Assembly: GCA_020832565.1 (NCBI GenBank)
Contig: JAFIEI010000023.1
Coordinates: forward strand, 1-55,895
Direction: 5' to 3'
Origin: Salinarimonas sp.
Lineage (GTDB): Bacteria > Pseudomonadota > Alphaproteobacteria > Rhizobiales > Beijerinckiaceae
Length of the DNA stretch: 55,895 bases
Shown here piece after piece: positions 36,949 to 47,229 of this stretch. Every line of letters starts with the position of its first letter. The stretch's first letter is position 1. Below the pieces are notes generated by a model. The model had not been told where the DNA came from, ran no database searches, and was given only the letters and a program-made list of their open reading frames with translations. The position numbers were made by a program, and so were the translations under genes.

Positions 36949-37551
36949 ATGCAAGCATTTACGGTTCTCACCGGCGTCGCGGCGCCGCTTCGGGTGATCA
37001 ATATCGACACCGACATGATCATCCCCAAGCAGTATCTGAAGACGATCAAGCGCACGGGGCTGGGCAAGGGGCTTTTCGCAGAAGCGCGCTTCAATCCCGA
37101 TGGCAGCGAGATCCCGGATTTCGTGCTCAACCAACCGGCCTATCGCAATGCGCAGATCCTGGTTGCAGGCGACAATTTCGGCTGTGGCTCCTCGCGCGAA
37201 CATGCCCCCTGGGCACTGCTCGATTTCGGTATCCGCTGCGTGATCTCCACGAGCTTCGCCGACATCTTCTACAACAACTGCTTCAAGAACGGCATCCTGC
37301 CCATCGTCGTGAAGCCCGAGGAGCTGGAAGCCCTGTTCGAGGATGCCGAGCGCGGCGCCAATGCCACCCTCACGGTGGATCTCGAATCTCAGGAAATCCG
37401 CGGCCCGGACGGCGGCGTCATCCATTTCGAGATCGACCCGTTCCGCAAGCATTGCCTGCTCAACGGCCTCGACGATATCGGCTTGACGCTCGAAAAAGGC
37501 GCGGCCATCGATACGTATGAAAGCAATCTCGCCGAGCGCCCCTGGCTCTGA
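36949..37551 (+). CDS. leuD: 3-isopropylmalate dehydratase small subunit LeuD
   Basis: LeuD and LeuC together isomerise isopropylmalate in leucine synthesis. This 200-residue protein has [40 protein letters not shown] and [15 protein letters not shown], all diagnostic. The start is the ATG at the family N terminus; the frame is open upstream but the translation is not homologous. No leuC or leuB is in the window, so it stands alone or heads a different unit. It is about 100 bp upstream of fabD. Confidence 0.96.
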   Translation: MQAFTVLTGVAAPLRVINIDTDMIIPKQYLKTIKRTGLGKGLFAEARFNPDGSEIPDFVLNQPAYRNAQILVAGDNFGCGSSREHAPWALLDFGIRCVISTSFADIFYNNCFKNGILPIVVKPEELEALFEDAERGANATLTVDLESQEIRGPDGGVIHFEIDPFRKHCLLNGLDDIGLTLEKGAAIDTYESNLAERPWL

Positions 37552-37653
37552 AGCCGGGGATTTCGCGGTGATCGCGTGGTGCGTGCCTGCTTGACAGGCA
37601 GCGCAGGCTTTGCGACTTCCCGTGCGGTTTTCCACAAATGTCGAGGAGCTCCG

Positions 37654-38613
37654 ATGAGCCGCGCATTCGTATTTCCCGGACAGGGCAGCCAGACCGTCGG
37701 TATGGGCAAGGCGCTCGCGGATGCGTTCGCACCGGCGCGCGCCGTGTTCGCGGAGGTCGATGACGCCCTCGGGCAGAAGCTCTCGCAGATCATTTTCGAG
37801 GGACCGGCAGAGGATCTGACGCTCACGGCGAATACCCAGCCCGCCCTGATGGCGGTCTCGCTCGCGACGATCCGTGTGCTCGAGGCCGAAGCCGGGCTCG
37901 ATCTCGGAAAGCATGCCCGCTTCGTTGCCGGCCATTCGCTCGGCGAATATTCCGCGCTGGCCGCAGCCGGTGCGCTCTCGATCGCCGATACGGCGCGGCT
38001 GCTGCGCATACGCGGCGATGCGATGCAAAAGGCCGTGCCGGTGGGCGAGGGCGCCATGGCGGCGCTGCTGGGACTGGAATTCGAGCAAGCCGCGGAAATC
38101 GCACGCGACGCGGCGCAGGGCGAGGTCTGTGATCCCGCCAACGATAATGGCGGCGGGCAGGTGGTCGTCTCGGGCACGAAGGCGGCGGTCGAGCGCGCCG
38201 TGGCGCTGGCGACGGAGCGCGGCGCAAAGCGTGCCGTGATGCTGCCCGTCTCCGCCCCCTTCCATTGCGCCCTGATGGCGCCGGCAGCGGATGCGATGCG
38301 CGAAGCGCTCGCAGGTGCCACGATCAACGCGCCGATCGTTCCCGTCATCGCCAATGTCGCGGCCGGGCCGATCAGCGATCCCGAGGCGATCCGCGATGCG
38401 CTCGTGCAGCAGGTGACTGGCACCGTGCGCTGGCGCGAAAGCGTGGCTTTCATGGCCGATCAGGGTGTTACGGCGTTCTTCGAGATCGGCGCCGGCAAGG
38501 TGCTGACGGGTCTGGCAAAGCGCATCGCCTCCGGCACGAGCGGGCAGGCGGTCGGCATGCCCGAGGATATCGAGAAGGTCAGGCAGGCGCTTCAGGGCGC
38601 AGCAAGCCCCTGA
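37654..38613 (+). CDS. fabD: malonyl-CoA:ACP transacylase FabD
   Basis: FabD loads malonate onto ACP for fatty-acid synthesis. The 319-residue protein starts MSRAFVFPGQGSQTVGMGKA and has the GHSLGEYSALAAAGALSI nucleophile elbow with the catalytic serine and a histidine in VSAPFHCALMAPAADAM. GGAG lies upstream of the ATG. It heads a fabD-fabG-acpP-fabF series, with 21 bp to fabG. Confidence 0.96.
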   Translation: MSRAFVFPGQGSQTVGMGKALADAFAPARAVFAEVDDALGQKLSQIIFEGPAEDLTLTANTQPALMAVSLATIRVLEAEAGLDLGKHARFVAGHSLGEYSALAAAGALSIADTARLLRIRGDAMQKAVPVGEGAMAALLGLEFEQAAEIARDAAQGEVCDPANDNGGGQVVVSGTKAAVERAVALATERGAKRAVMLPVSAPFHCALMAPAADAMREALAGATINAPIVPVIANVAAGPISDPEAIRDALVQQVTGTVRWRESVAFMADQGVTAFFEIGAGKVLTGLAKRIASGTSGQAVGMPEDIEKVRQALQGAASP

Positions 38614-38634
38614 CGCAAAAAGGATGATTCAGCC

Positions 38635-39372
38635 ATGTTCGATCTGACCGGCAAGAAGGCCCTCGTTACCGGCGCGACAGGCGGGCTCGGCGGCGCCATC
38701 GCCCGCGCCCTGCATGCACGCGGTGCTGATGTCGCGATATCCGGTACCCGCCAGGAAGCGCTCGACGCGCTGGCCGGCGCGCTCGGCGAGCGGGTCCATC
38801 CGCTGATCGCCAATCTGAGCGACATGGAGGCCGTCGACGGTCTCGTCCCCGCCGCCGAGACGGCCATGGGCGGGCTCGACATTCTGGTCAACAATGCCGG
38901 CATCACCCGTGACGGGCTGTTCATGCGCATGAAGGACGAGGACTGGGATACGGTTCTCGCGGTCAATCTCACCGCTGCCTTCCGGCTCTCGCGCGCTGCG
39001 GTCAAGGGCATGATGCGCCGGCGCTACGGGCGGATCGTCAATATCGGCTCCGTGGTCGGCACGACCGGCAATCCCGGTCAGGGCAATTACGCTGCGTCGA
39101 AGGCCGGGCTGATCGGCATGTCGAAGGCGCTGGCGCAGGAAGTGGCCAGCCGGAACATCACCGTGAACACGGTCTCGCCCGGCTTCATCGCCTCGCCGAT
39201 GACCGATGCGCTGAACGACAAGCAGCGCGAGGCGATTCTCGCCAACGTGCCTGCCGGTCGCCTCGGCGCGGGCGAGGATGTTGCATCCGCCGTACTTTAT
39301 CTCGCCAGCGACGAAGCTGCCTATGTAACCGGGCAGACGCTTCACGTGAATGGCGGAATGGCAATGATTTGA
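38635..39372 (+). CDS. fabG: 3-oxoacyl-ACP reductase FabG
   Basis: FabG reduces 3-ketoacyl-ACP with NADPH. The 245-residue SDR has ALVTGATGGLGGAIARAL (cofactor), NNAGITRDGLFMRM, and the catalytic Ser, Tyr and Lys in VNIGSVVGTTGNPGQGNYAA followed by SKAGL. Its C-terminal YVTGQTLHVNGGMAMI is standard. Position between fabD and acpP confirms the role. A short hairpin (39404-39419) lies between it and acpP without a T-run. Confidence 0.96.
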   Translation: MFDLTGKKALVTGATGGLGGAIARALHARGADVAISGTRQEALDALAGALGERVHPLIANLSDMEAVDGLVPAAETAMGGLDILVNNAGITRDGLFMRMKDEDWDTVLAVNLTAAFRLSRAAVKGMMRRRYGRIVNIGSVVGTTGNPGQGNYAASKAGLIGMSKALAQEVASRNITVNTVSPGFIASPMTDALNDKQREAILANVPAGRLGAGEDVASAVLYLASDEAAYVTGQTLHVNGGMAMI

Positions 39373-39608
39373 GGAGGTTATAAGCCTCTGGATAAGTTGT
39401 GACGAGGCGTACGCGCCTCTCGCATCCGGGACGGGGACGTGATAATCCTGTCTCAACCTGTAGCTGGGGGGCTTGACCCGGGAGCGAAATAAGGCTTTTG
39501 CACCACACGCGAGCCGTTCGCTCACCATGAGCCTCGGCCAGGCCCTTTTAATCCGAAGCCCCTCGATCCCGAGCGGGCGTAAGCGACGAGTGATACGAGG
39601 AACCAACG

Positions 39609-39845
39609 ATGAGTGACATCGCTGAGCGCGTGAAGAAGATCGTTGTCGAGCACCTGGGTGTCGAGGCCGACAAGGTGACGGACAATGCCAACTTCATCGA
39701 TGACCTCGGCGCCGACAGCCTCGACACCGTCGAGCTCGTGATGGCGTTCGAGGAAGAGTTCAACGTCGAGATCCCCGATGACGCCGCAGAGACCATCGTG
39801 ACGGTCGGCGACGCGATCAAGTTTCTCGAGAAGAATTCCGGCTGA
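39609..39845 (+). CDS. acpP: acyl carrier protein
   Basis: ACP carries growing acyl chains on a phosphopantetheine arm attached to a serine. The 78-residue protein has Ser37 in [11 protein letters not shown] and the acidic helix-II character. The start follows AGGA. A 236-bp gap from fabG probably contains its own promoter, because ACP is needed in large amount; CTTGACC near 39472 is a possible -35. Its stop is followed by fabF about 57 bp later. Confidence 0.98.
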   Translation: MSDIAERVKKIVVEHLGVEADKVTDNANFIDDLGADSLDTVELVMAFEEEFNVEIPDDAAETIVTVGDAIKFLEKNSG

Positions 39846-39902
39846 TTGCCGTTTCCGGCGGGGTCATGCGATCCCGCCGTCTTCCTGCATGAACGGGTTG
39901 GT

Positions 39903-41168
39903 ATGATGCGTCGTGTCGTCGTCACCGGTCTCGGCATGGTTTCGCCCCTCGCCTGCGGCGTGGAAGAGACCTGGAAGAGGCTGCTCGAGGGGCGCAGCGG
40001 CGCTGCGCGGATCGAGAATTTCGAGACATCCGATCTGCCCTGCAAGATCGCCTGTCAGATCCCGCGCGGGGATGGTTCCGACGGAACCTATAATCCCGAT
40101 CAATGGATGGATCCAAAGGACCAGCGCCGGGTGGACGAGTTCATCGTCTACGCCATGGCGGCTGCCCGTCAGGCGCTCGACGATGCCGGCTGGCATCCGA
40201 CCAGCTATGAGGATCAGGCCGAAAGCGGCGTTCTGATCGGTTCCGGTATCGGCGGTATCGAGGGTATCGCGGACGCGGCATTGACGCTGCGCGACCGTGG
40301 CCCGCGCAAGATCTCGCCCTTCTTCATTCCCGGGCGTCTGATTAATCTCGCTTCCGGCTACGTCTCCATCGAATTCGGCCTCAAGGGGCCCAATCATTCC
40401 GTCGTCACCGCCTGCTCGACAGGCGCGCATGCCATCGGCGATGCGGCCCGGCTGATTGCGCTCGGCGATGCCGAGGTCATGGTCGCCGGCGGCACGGAAT
40501 CACCGGTCAACCGCCTGTCGGTGGCCGGTTTCGCGGCCTGTCGGGCGCTTTCCACCGGCTTCAACGACGAGCCCGAGCGCGCCTCGCGCCCCTATGACAA
40601 GGACCGCGACGGTTTCGTCATGGGCGAGGGCGCGGGCATCGTGGTGCTCGAGGAATACGAACACGCCAAGGCGCGTGGCGCGAAGATCTATGGCGAAGTC
40701 ATCGGCTACGGGCTTTCGGGTGATGCCTTCCACATCACCTCGCCTTCGGAGGATGGCGACGGCGCCTTTCGCTGCATGCGCGCCGCGCTCAGGCGCGCCG
40801 GCATCCAGGCCAGCGATCTGGATTATATCAACGCCCACGGCACCTCGACGCCGCTCGGCGACGAGCTCGAGCTGAAGGCTGTCGAGCGCCTCGTCGGCGA
40901 CGCTGCCGAGGGGCTCGCCATGTCCTCGACGAAATCCGCCGTCGGGCACCTTCTGGGTGCTGCGGGCGCGGTCGAGGCGATCTTCTCGCTGCTCGCCATG
41001 CGCGACAACCTCGTCCCGCCGACGCTCAATCTCGACAATCCCTCCGTCGAGACGGCGATCGACCTTGCGCCGAAGCAGGTGAAGGAGAAGCGTATCGACG
41101 TGGCTTTGTCGAACAGCTTCGGTTTCGGCGGCACCAACGCATCGCTGATCTTCAAGCGCGTCACCTGA
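39903..41168 (+). CDS. fabF: beta-ketoacyl-ACP synthase II FabF
   Basis: FabF elongates acyl-ACP chains. The 421-residue protein starts MMRRVVVTGLGMVSPLACGV and has the catalytic Cys in VVTACSTGAHAIGDA, and histidines in INAHGTSTPLGDELE and KSAVGHLLGAAGAVEAI. Either of two adjacent ATGs may be used. It follows acpP in the usual order and precedes mltG by 185 bp. Confidence 0.97.
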   Translation: MMRRVVVTGLGMVSPLACGVEETWKRLLEGRSGAARIENFETSDLPCKIACQIPRGDGSDGTYNPDQWMDPKDQRRVDEFIVYAMAAARQALDDAGWHPTSYEDQAESGVLIGSGIGGIEGIADAALTLRDRGPRKISPFFIPGRLINLASGYVSIEFGLKGPNHSVVTACSTGAHAIGDAARLIALGDAEVMVAGGTESPVNRLSVAGFAACRALSTGFNDEPERASRPYDKDRDGFVMGEGAGIVVLEEYEHAKARGAKIYGEVIGYGLSGDAFHITSPSEDGDGAFRCMRAALRRAGIQASDLDYINAHGTSTPLGDELELKAVERLVGDAAEGLAMSSTKSAVGHLLGAAGAVEAIFSLLAMRDNLVPPTLNLDNPSVETAIDLAPKQVKEKRIDVALSNSFGFGGTNASLIFKRVT

Positions 41169-41353
41169 TCGTATCGGGCGCTTGACGATCGCAGGCTTCA
41201 CTTTGCTGATCCGCTTGTCAGCGCGGCGGGCCTGGCGTAACTTCGCCACAGATCCGCATCAGGATGCGCTTCCGGTCGGCGGCGCGCTCCTGCATAGTCG
41301 CGCACGCTGCCGTTATCGCATGCCGATGAAGTCGACGAGCCCCTGATTGGACC

Positions 41354-42838
41354 ATGTTTTCAAGACGCCCCACCAAAGACGATGCCGCGTCCGCGCAGCA
41401 ACACGAGCAAGCGGGTTCCCAAAGCGCCCAGCGGGTGGCCCCGCGCAGCCCCGGTGAGGCCATCAAGCCGGCGATCGCGCCACCACCGCCCGCGCGCATC
41501 CGGCGCCCGCGCGGGGGGCTGCTGTCGACGCTGAGCGGCCTTTTCAGTTTCCTTGCCCTGATCTGCATGATCGCGGTGATCGCTCTCGTCTTCGTTGCGC
41601 GCCAGGCCGCCGCACCCGGTCCGCTCGAAGATGATCAGGTCGTGATGATCCCGCGCAATACCGGAACGGCGGGAATCGCCGAGATCCTCGCGCGCGAAGG
41701 CGTGATCGACCAGCCGCTGCTGTTTCAGATCGCAACCGTGATCAGCGGCCAGCGCGGCAATCTCAGATTCGGAGAATTCGCCTTTCGCGCCAATATCAGC
41801 ATCAACGAAGCGATGGAGATCATCGCGCAGGGGCGCTCGCTCCTCCACTCGGTGACGATTCCGGAGGGGCTGACGAGCTATCAGATCGTCAATCTGCTCA
41901 ATGATAACGAGATTCTCGATGGCGAGATCGCCGAGGTGCCCGAAGAAGGCTCCCTCATGCCCGACACCTACCGATTCGAACGCGGTACGAGTCGTGCGCA
42001 GATCATCCAGGCCATGCAGCGGGCCCAGACCCGCGAGCTGGAGCGGATCTGGCAGCGGCGCGCGGACGGCCTGCCGCTCGAATCGCCGGAAGAGCTCGTC
42101 ATTCTCGCGTCGATCGTCGAGAAGGAAACCGGGCGTGCCGACGAGCGCCCGCGCGTTGCAGGCGTCTTCATCAATCGCCTCAATCAGGGCATGCGCCTGC
42201 AATCGGATCCCACCATAGTCTACGGTCTCGTGGGCGGGCAGGGGACACTCGGGCGTGGCATCCGCCGCAGTGAAATCCAAGGTGAGACGCCCTACAATAC
42301 CTATGTGATCAGCGGATTGCCGCCGGGTCCGATCGCCAATCCGGGGCGCGCGGCCATGGAAGCCGTCGCCAATCCGTCGCGGACGGATGAACTCTTCTTC
42401 GTCGCCGATGGTACGGGCGGCCATACCTTCTCGCAGACCTACGAGCAGCATCGCCGTGCCGTATCGCGCTGGCGCGAGATCGAAAGCGAGCGGCGCGAGC
42501 AGCACGAGCAGCAGATCGACCGGATCGAGGATGCGGAGGATGTGCTCGATCAGCAGGGCAGCCTGGATACGCCACGCGAGGGCACAGACCAGGGGCTGGC
42601 GCCTGAGCTTGCCCCGGACGCGGCCTTTGCCAATGTCCGCGATCCCGGACGTGTCGGTCTCTCAGTGGATGTCTCGGAGGGAACGCGGCTCGACCCGCTG
42701 GCCTTTACCGGCTTCGACCTGAACGCGCCGCAGACGGTCCCCGACCTGCCGCCGCCGCCGGGTGAAACGGGTGCGGCTGCCACGACCGGCGGTGCGCCGG
42801 TGCAGATCCTTCCGCCTCGGCGCCCGGCTACTTTGTAA
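41354..42838 (+). CDS. mltG: endolytic murein transglycosylase MltG
   Basis: MltG cuts nascent glycan strands in the inner membrane and helps end their growth. The 494-residue protein has a cytoplasmic N-terminal extension of about 55 residues, one transmembrane segment (SFLALICMIAVIALVFVARQ), and the YceG domain with the catalytic glutamate in ILASIVEKETGRADERPRVA (E256/E258). LQSDPTIVYGL and YNTYVISGLPPGPIANPGR are family marks. About 110 C-terminal residues after the domain are Glu/Pro-rich and likely disordered. fabF-mltG order is common in alphaproteobacteria. Confidence 0.95.
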   Translation: MFSRRPTKDDAASAQQHEQAGSQSAQRVAPRSPGEAIKPAIAPPPPARIRRPRGGLLSTLSGLFSFLALICMIAVIALVFVARQAAAPGPLEDDQVVMIPRNTGTAGIAEILAREGVIDQPLLFQIATVISGQRGNLRFGEFAFRANISINEAMEIIAQGRSLLHSVTIPEGLTSYQIVNLLNDNEILDGEIAEVPEEGSLMPDTYRFERGTSRAQIIQAMQRAQTRELERIWQRRADGLPLESPEELVILASIVEKETGRADERPRVAGVFINRLNQGMRLQSDPTIVYGLVGGQGTLGRGIRRSEIQGETPYNTYVISGLPPGPIANPGRAAMEAVANPSRTDELFFVADGTGGHTFSQTYEQHRRAVSRWREIESERREQHEQQIDRIEDAEDVLDQQGSLDTPREGTDQGLAPELAPDAAFANVRDPGRVGLSVDVSEGTRLDPLAFTGFDLNAPQTVPDLPPPPGETGAAATTGGAPVQILPPRRPATL

Positions 42839-42847
42839 TATCGGTGA

Positions 42848-43060
42848 TCAGACCGCGCGCAGCTGGCTTTCGCTCGCGGAGCGCATATGCGGTTCGGCGG
42901 TGTTGCGAAGATGATATTGCAATTCGCCGTCACGCTCGCCCGGGACGATACGAACGATTTCATAAATCGCCGCGAGCTGATCGGGATGAACGCGCACGAT
43001 GTTGCTGCGATCCTCGATCATGTGGACCTGCTGACCGACGTTGAACTTGCCGCTACTCAT
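42848..43060 (-). CDS. small conserved protein, SH3/KOW-like
   Basis: This 70-residue protein (FNVGQQVHMIEDRSNIVRVH, then IYEIVRIVPGERDGELQYHL and AEPHMRSASESQLRAV) looks like a single small beta-barrel. The pattern recalls small rhizobial proteins of unknown function with K/F-V-G-Q-x-V at the start and H-E/MR-ESQL at the end. No enzyme motif is present. It converges on mltG with a 9-bp gap and stands alone on its strand. Confidence 0.72.
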   Translation of the reverse strand: MSSGKFNVGQQVHMIEDRSNIVRVHPDQLAAIYEIVRIVPGERDGELQYHLRNTAEPHMRSASESQLRAV

Positions 43061-43172
43061 GCATGAAGCCTCCCGTTGGGGAGGTAACGGTCAAGCTACG
43101 TGTTTGGTTCCGCAACTTCGCGCGTCAAACTTCGCCGGCGCGGCGTTTCATCGGCCAGTCGGGCGCGCGGGA

Positions 43173-44066
43173 TCAGCGTCGGATCAGCGTCCCCGCCCCG
43201 TGATCGGTGAAGAGTTCCAGAAGGGTTGCGTGCGGCACCTTGCCGTCGAGAATGACGACGCCTTCCACCCCCTGTTCGAGGGCATAGATGCAGGTCTCGA
43301 TCTTGGGGATCATGCCGCCGGTGATCGTGCCGTCGGCGATCAGGCTGCGGCACTGATCGACGGTAAGCTCGGGGATGAGGTTCTTGTTCTTGTCGAGCAC
43401 GCCGGGCACGTCGGTGAGGAGCAGCAGACGCTTGGCATGCATCGCGCCGGCGATCGCGCCGGAAAACGTATCGGCGTTGACATTGTAGGTCTGGCCGTCC
43501 TTGCCGACCGCGACGGGAGCGAGGACCGGAATCAGCTCCGCCTTGAGCACGGCATCGAGGACGTTGCGGTTGACCTGTTCGGGCTCGCCGACGAAGCCGA
43601 GATCGACGATCTCCTCGATCTTCGAATCGGGATCGATGACGGTGCGCGCGATCTTTCTCGCCCGCACCATGTTGCCGTCCTTGCCGCACAGCCCGATCGC
43701 GCGTCCGCCCTGACCCGAGATCCAGCCGACGATCTGCTTGTTGATCGAGCCGGCGAGCACCATCTCGACGATCTCGACGGTGGCCTCGTCGGTGACCCGC
43801 AGGCCGGCGCGGAATTCCGACTTGATACCGAGTTTCTCGAGCATCCGCCCGATCTGCGGCCCGCCGCCATGCACGACGATGGGCTTGAGGCCGGATTGCT
43901 CGAGCAGAACGACATCCTCGGCGAAGTCCTTCGCGGCATCCTTGTCGCCCATGGCGTGCCCGCCATACTTGATCACCACGACCTGCTCGTCATAGCGCTG
44001 CATATGCGGCAGGGCCTGCACGAGGATTTCGGCGCGGGTATGGGCGCTGGGATTTTCTTCGCTCAT
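43173..44066 (-). CDS. argB: acetylglutamate kinase ArgB
   Basis: ArgB phosphorylates N-acetylglutamate in arginine synthesis. The 297-residue protein has [54 protein letters not shown] and [20 protein letters not shown], diagnostic for the family. The internal ATG with GAGAAG upstream is chosen over one 6 codons earlier. No other arg gene is near. It may be co-transcribed with engB and the DUF423 gene from the right. Confidence 0.97.
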   Translation of the reverse strand: MSEENPSAHTRAEILVQALPHMQRYDEQVVVIKYGGHAMGDKDAAKDFAEDVVLLEQSGLKPIVVHGGGPQIGRMLEKLGIKSEFRAGLRVTDEATVEIVEMVLAGSINKQIVGWISGQGGRAIGLCGKDGNMVRARKIARTVIDPDSKIEEIVDLGFVGEPEQVNRNVLDAVLKAELIPVLAPVAVGKDGQTYNVNADTFSGAIAGAMHAKRLLLLTDVPGVLDKNKNLIPELTVDQCRSLIADGTITGGMIPKIETCIYALEQGVEGVVILDGKVPHATLLELFTDHGAGTLIRR

Positions 44067-44192
44067 TGGCTTCTCTCGACTCATACGGCTATGCGTGCGG
44101 CGTCGCGTTGTTCTGTCGCGCGCTTTTAGAGCAAGATTGCAGCGGGCGAAAGCCGCATCCGTGCGAGGACGGCTTTTCTTCCCGCGCGATCC

Positions 44193-44558
44193 TCAGCGGC
44201 CCCGCACCGCCGCGATCACCACGAGCAGCCATCCGGCCATGAGGGTGATGCCGCCGACGGGGGCGACGAACGGCGCCAGCCGGATGCCGTAGAGCGCGCG
44301 CAGGGCGAGATCGCCGCAAAACAGGACCATGCCGGCGACCAGCACATAGCCCGCGATCCCGGCCGTGCGGGAATGGACGGCCTCGCCCTGGGCGATGAGG
44401 CCGGCGAGGCCGATCAGCGTGGCTGCGTGGAAGAGCAGGAAATAGGCTGCGATCGTCGCGGTGTCGCCGCCCACCACATGTGCGCTCATCGCCGCGAGCG
44501 CGATGCCGCTCAATCCGGCGAGACCAGCGACGATGACGAAGATCCGCGCCGTCGTCAT
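44193..44558 (-). CDS. DUF423 membrane protein
   Basis: This 121-residue protein has about four hydrophobic helices, with [20 protein letters not shown] at the start and [15 protein letters not shown] at the end. Central [18 protein letters not shown] and [20 protein letters not shown] match DUF423 (YgdD-like) proteins. The function is unknown to me. It begins at an ATGA overlap with the engB stop, so it is translationally coupled to it. Confidence 0.88.
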   Translation of the reverse strand: MTTARIFVIVAGLAGLSGIALAAMSAHVVGGDTATIAAYFLLFHAATLIGLAGLIAQGEAVHSRTAGIAGYVLVAGMVLFCGDLALRALYGIRLAPFVAPVGGITLMAGWLLVVIAAVRGR

Positions 44559-45241
44559 TGCGGGATCGCTTCGCCGCGCTCGTGCAGAAGTTGTGCGATT
44601 GCAGCGCGCAGTTCCTCCACGCCGGACTTCTCGCGGCTCGATGTCACGATGATCGACGGGAAGGCGGCAGGGCGCCGGGCAATGGCGGCCTGCGTCTTCT
44701 CGATGATCGCGGCGAGTTCGGCCTTCTTGGGCTCGTCCGCCTTGGTCAGGACGATCTGGTAGGAGACCGCTGCGGTGTCGAGCATGTCGAGCACCTCCGT
44801 ATCCAGCGTCTTCAAGCCGTGGCGGGAATCGATCAGGACGTAGACGCGCGCGAGATTGGCGCGCCCGCGCAGATAGGCGTGGATCAACTGCGTCCAGGAT
44901 TTCACCTTCTCCTTGCTGACTGCGGCATAGCCGTAGCCCGGCATGTCGACGAGGGTGCAGAAGCCGCCGAGATCGAAGAAATTGAGTTGTTGCGTCCGGC
45001 CGGGGGTATGCGAGGTCCGCGCCAGCGTCTTGCGGCCGGTCAGCGCGTTGACGAGGCTCGACTTGCCGACATTTGAGCGCCCGGCAAAGGCAATCTCGAG
45101 CTTGTGCATCGGCGGCAGATGGTCGGTGCCGCTGGCCGCCGTGCTGAACTGCGACTCGCGGGCAAAGAGCTTGCGCCCGGCTTCCACGAAATCCGGGCCG
45201 GTCTCGACTGCTTCGTCTTCCGGATGCTCGCTGTCGCTCAT
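44555..45241 (-). CDS. engB: ribosome biogenesis GTPase YihA/YsxC (EngB)
   Basis: EngB is an essential GTPase for large-subunit assembly. The 228-residue protein has G1 [18 protein letters not shown]3 DMPGYGYA and G4 [12 protein letters not shown]. The internal ATG ([20 protein letters not shown]) follows GGAGAG and is chosen over an upstream start. It overlaps the DUF423 gene at its 3' end and follows yidC with an 87-bp hairpin-containing gap; the yidC-engB-argB order is typical of alphaproteobacteria. Confidence 0.96.
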   Translation of the reverse strand: MSDSEHPEDEAVETGPDFVEAGRKLFARESQFSTAASGTDHLPPMHKLEIAFAGRSNVGKSSLVNALTGRKTLARTSHTPGRTQQLNFFDLGGFCTLVDMPGYGYAAVSKEKVKSWTQLIHAYLRGRANLARVYVLIDSRHGLKTLDTEVLDMLDTAAVSYQIVLTKADEPKKAELAAIIEKTQAAIARRPAAFPSIIVTSSREKSGVEELRAAIAQLLHERGEAIPQ

Positions 45242-45275
45242 GACACTCTCCACTGGCTTGGCCCCGTCATGCAAA

Positions 45276-45306
45276 CGGGCGCGTCCGACCCTGCCGGACG
45301 CGCCCG
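45276..45306. other. 12-bp intercistronic hairpin between yidC and engB
   Basis: Bases 45276-45287 pair perfectly with 45295-45306 around a 7-nt loop. There is no T-run in either direction, so it is not a classical terminator. It may reduce or process transcription between yidC and engB. Nothing else is seen in the gap. Confidence 0.5.
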
Positions 45307-45328
45307 ATCTCGTCGGCGTGATCCCCGG

Positions 45329-47206
45329 TCAACTCTTCGGGGGCTCGGGCTCGGGCTTCTCGCGGGTGACCAGCTTGCGCAGATTGTCCCACAACTCGAT
45401 CTTCACCCCGTGGCGGCGCATGATGTAGCCCTGCTGCAGCACGGAGAGGAAGTTGTTCCACGCCCAGTAGATCACCAGCCCCGCCGGGAAGGAGGCGAGC
45501 AGGAAGGTGAAGATGACAGGCATCCAGGTGAACACCGCCTTCTGGATCGGATCCGTCGGCTCGGGGTTCATCTTCATCTGTACGAACATGGTCAGGCCCA
45601 TCAGGATCGGCCAGACACCGACGGTGAGCAGGGCCGGAACGGCGAAGGGAAGGAGCCCGAACAGGTTGAAGATCGAGGTCGGATCCGGCGCGGCCAGATC
45701 CTGGATCCAGCCGAAGAACGGCGCATGGCGCATTTCGATCGAGACGAACAGGACCTTGTAGAGCGCGAAGAAGACCGGGATCTGGATCAGGACCGGCCAA
45801 CAGCCTGCGACCGGATTGATCTTCTCACGCTTGTAGAGATCCATCAGCTCCTGCTGCTGCTTCATGCGATCGTCCTTGTAACGATCGCGGATCGCCATCA
45901 TCTCCGGCTGCACCGCCTTCATCTTCGCCATCGAGGCGTAGGACTTGTTGGCGAGCGGTAGGAAGAAGATCTTCAGGAAGACCGTCACGACGAGGATCGC
46001 TACGCCGAAATTACCCACGAGCCCGTTGAAGAAATCGAGCGCGTAGAACATCGGCTTGGTGATGAAGTAGAACCAGCCCCAGTCGATCAGCAGGTCGAAG
46101 CGCAGAATGCCGTAATTGTCGCGATAGTCGTCGATAACGTCGACTTCCTTGGCGCCGGCGAAGAGGCGCTGCGTCACGCCACCGGTCTCGCCGGGAGGCA
46201 CCACGATTCCCTGGCCCAGAACGTCGGTCTGGAAGATCGGGCGCGTGCCGCCTTCATCCACGGTGAAGCGGCCCTGGAAGGGCGTCGCCTGGTCGGGGAT
46301 GATCGTCGCGGCCCAGTACTTGTCGGTAATGCCGAGCCAGCCGCCGAGATTGTCGGTCCAGGTCGTGCCGCGGACGTTGCCGGTGATGCGCGATGCGCCG
46401 AGCACGTTCGAATAGGAATATTCCTGCAGGCCCTCGTCGCCGAGGACGCCGATCAGGCCTTCGTGCAGAATGAAGAAGCCAATGGTTTCGGGTTCGCCAT
46501 GGCGCGAAACGAGGCCGTAGGGGAAAACCGTCACCGCTTCGTCGGCGGTGTTCTCGACCCGGTCCTCGATCGTGAACATGGCATTGTTGTCGATCGCCAC
46601 CGTGCGGCTGAAGACGATGCCGGCCTCGTTTTCCCAGGTCAGCGTGACCGGTGCGCCGGGCGTGAGCTGGTCGCGATCGGCTTCCCAGAGCGTCTGCGAA
46701 TCGGGCACGCCGCCGGGAACCGTGCCGACCCAGCCGAACTCGGCATAATAGGGATTGGCCGAGCCCGTCGGCGACAGCAGCACGATGTTGTCGCTGTCGG
46801 GTTCGACGGTCTCCTGATAGTCCTTGAGGATGATGTCGTCGATACGCGCCCCGCGCAGGTTCAGCGAACCGCGCTTGGAAGCCGTGTCGATGGTCACGCG
46901 CGGACTGGCGCGCAGGGCCTCGTCACGGGACTGCTCGATGGCGACGCCGGGAAGAGCGCTCGTCGGCGCGGTGGGTTCTGCGGTGCCATCGGGAGTACCC
47001 TCGGGCCGCGGCATCTGCGCCTCGCCGGGAACCGGGATGTTCTGCTGTTCCTGCTGGGTCTGCGCCTCTTGCTGGCGCTGCGCCATTTCGGCTTCCTGGC
47101 GCTGGCGCTCCATCTGCGGCGCGCCGTAGAAATAGGTCCAGCCGACAAAGACGAGGACCGAGAGCAGGATAGCCAGGATGAGGTTTTTGTTGTCCTCGCG
47201 ATTCAT
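45329..47206 (-). CDS. yidC: membrane protein insertase YidC
   Basis: YidC inserts and folds inner-membrane proteins with or without Sec. The 625-residue protein has the N-terminal anchor ([20 protein letters not shown]), a large periplasmic domain (about residues 90-370) and the C-terminal core helices with [20 protein letters not shown] and RKVGCW-like [20 protein letters not shown]. Gln/Glu-rich low complexity follows the first helix. The start is the ATG with GGACGGGT upstream. It is 23 bp downstream of rnpA, the normal rpmH-rnpA-yidC order, though rnpA-yidC here lacks the small YidD gene. Confidence 0.97.
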   Translation of the reverse strand: MNREDNKNLILAILLSVLVFVGWTYFYGAPQMERQRQEAEMAQRQQEAQTQQEQQNIPVPGEAQMPRPEGTPDGTAEPTAPTSALPGVAIEQSRDEALRASPRVTIDTASKRGSLNLRGARIDDIILKDYQETVEPDSDNIVLLSPTGSANPYYAEFGWVGTVPGGVPDSQTLWEADRDQLTPGAPVTLTWENEAGIVFSRTVAIDNNAMFTIEDRVENTADEAVTVFPYGLVSRHGEPETIGFFILHEGLIGVLGDEGLQEYSYSNVLGASRITGNVRGTTWTDNLGGWLGITDKYWAATIIPDQATPFQGRFTVDEGGTRPIFQTDVLGQGIVVPPGETGGVTQRLFAGAKEVDVIDDYRDNYGILRFDLLIDWGWFYFITKPMFYALDFFNGLVGNFGVAILVVTVFLKIFFLPLANKSYASMAKMKAVQPEMMAIRDRYKDDRMKQQQELMDLYKREKINPVAGCWPVLIQIPVFFALYKVLFVSIEMRHAPFFGWIQDLAAPDPTSIFNLFGLLPFAVPALLTVGVWPILMGLTMFVQMKMNPEPTDPIQKAVFTWMPVIFTFLLASFPAGLVIYWAWNNFLSVLQQGYIMRRHGVKIELWDNLRKLVTREKPEPEPPKS

Positions 47207-47229
47207 CGATACCCGTCCACGAATTGGCT

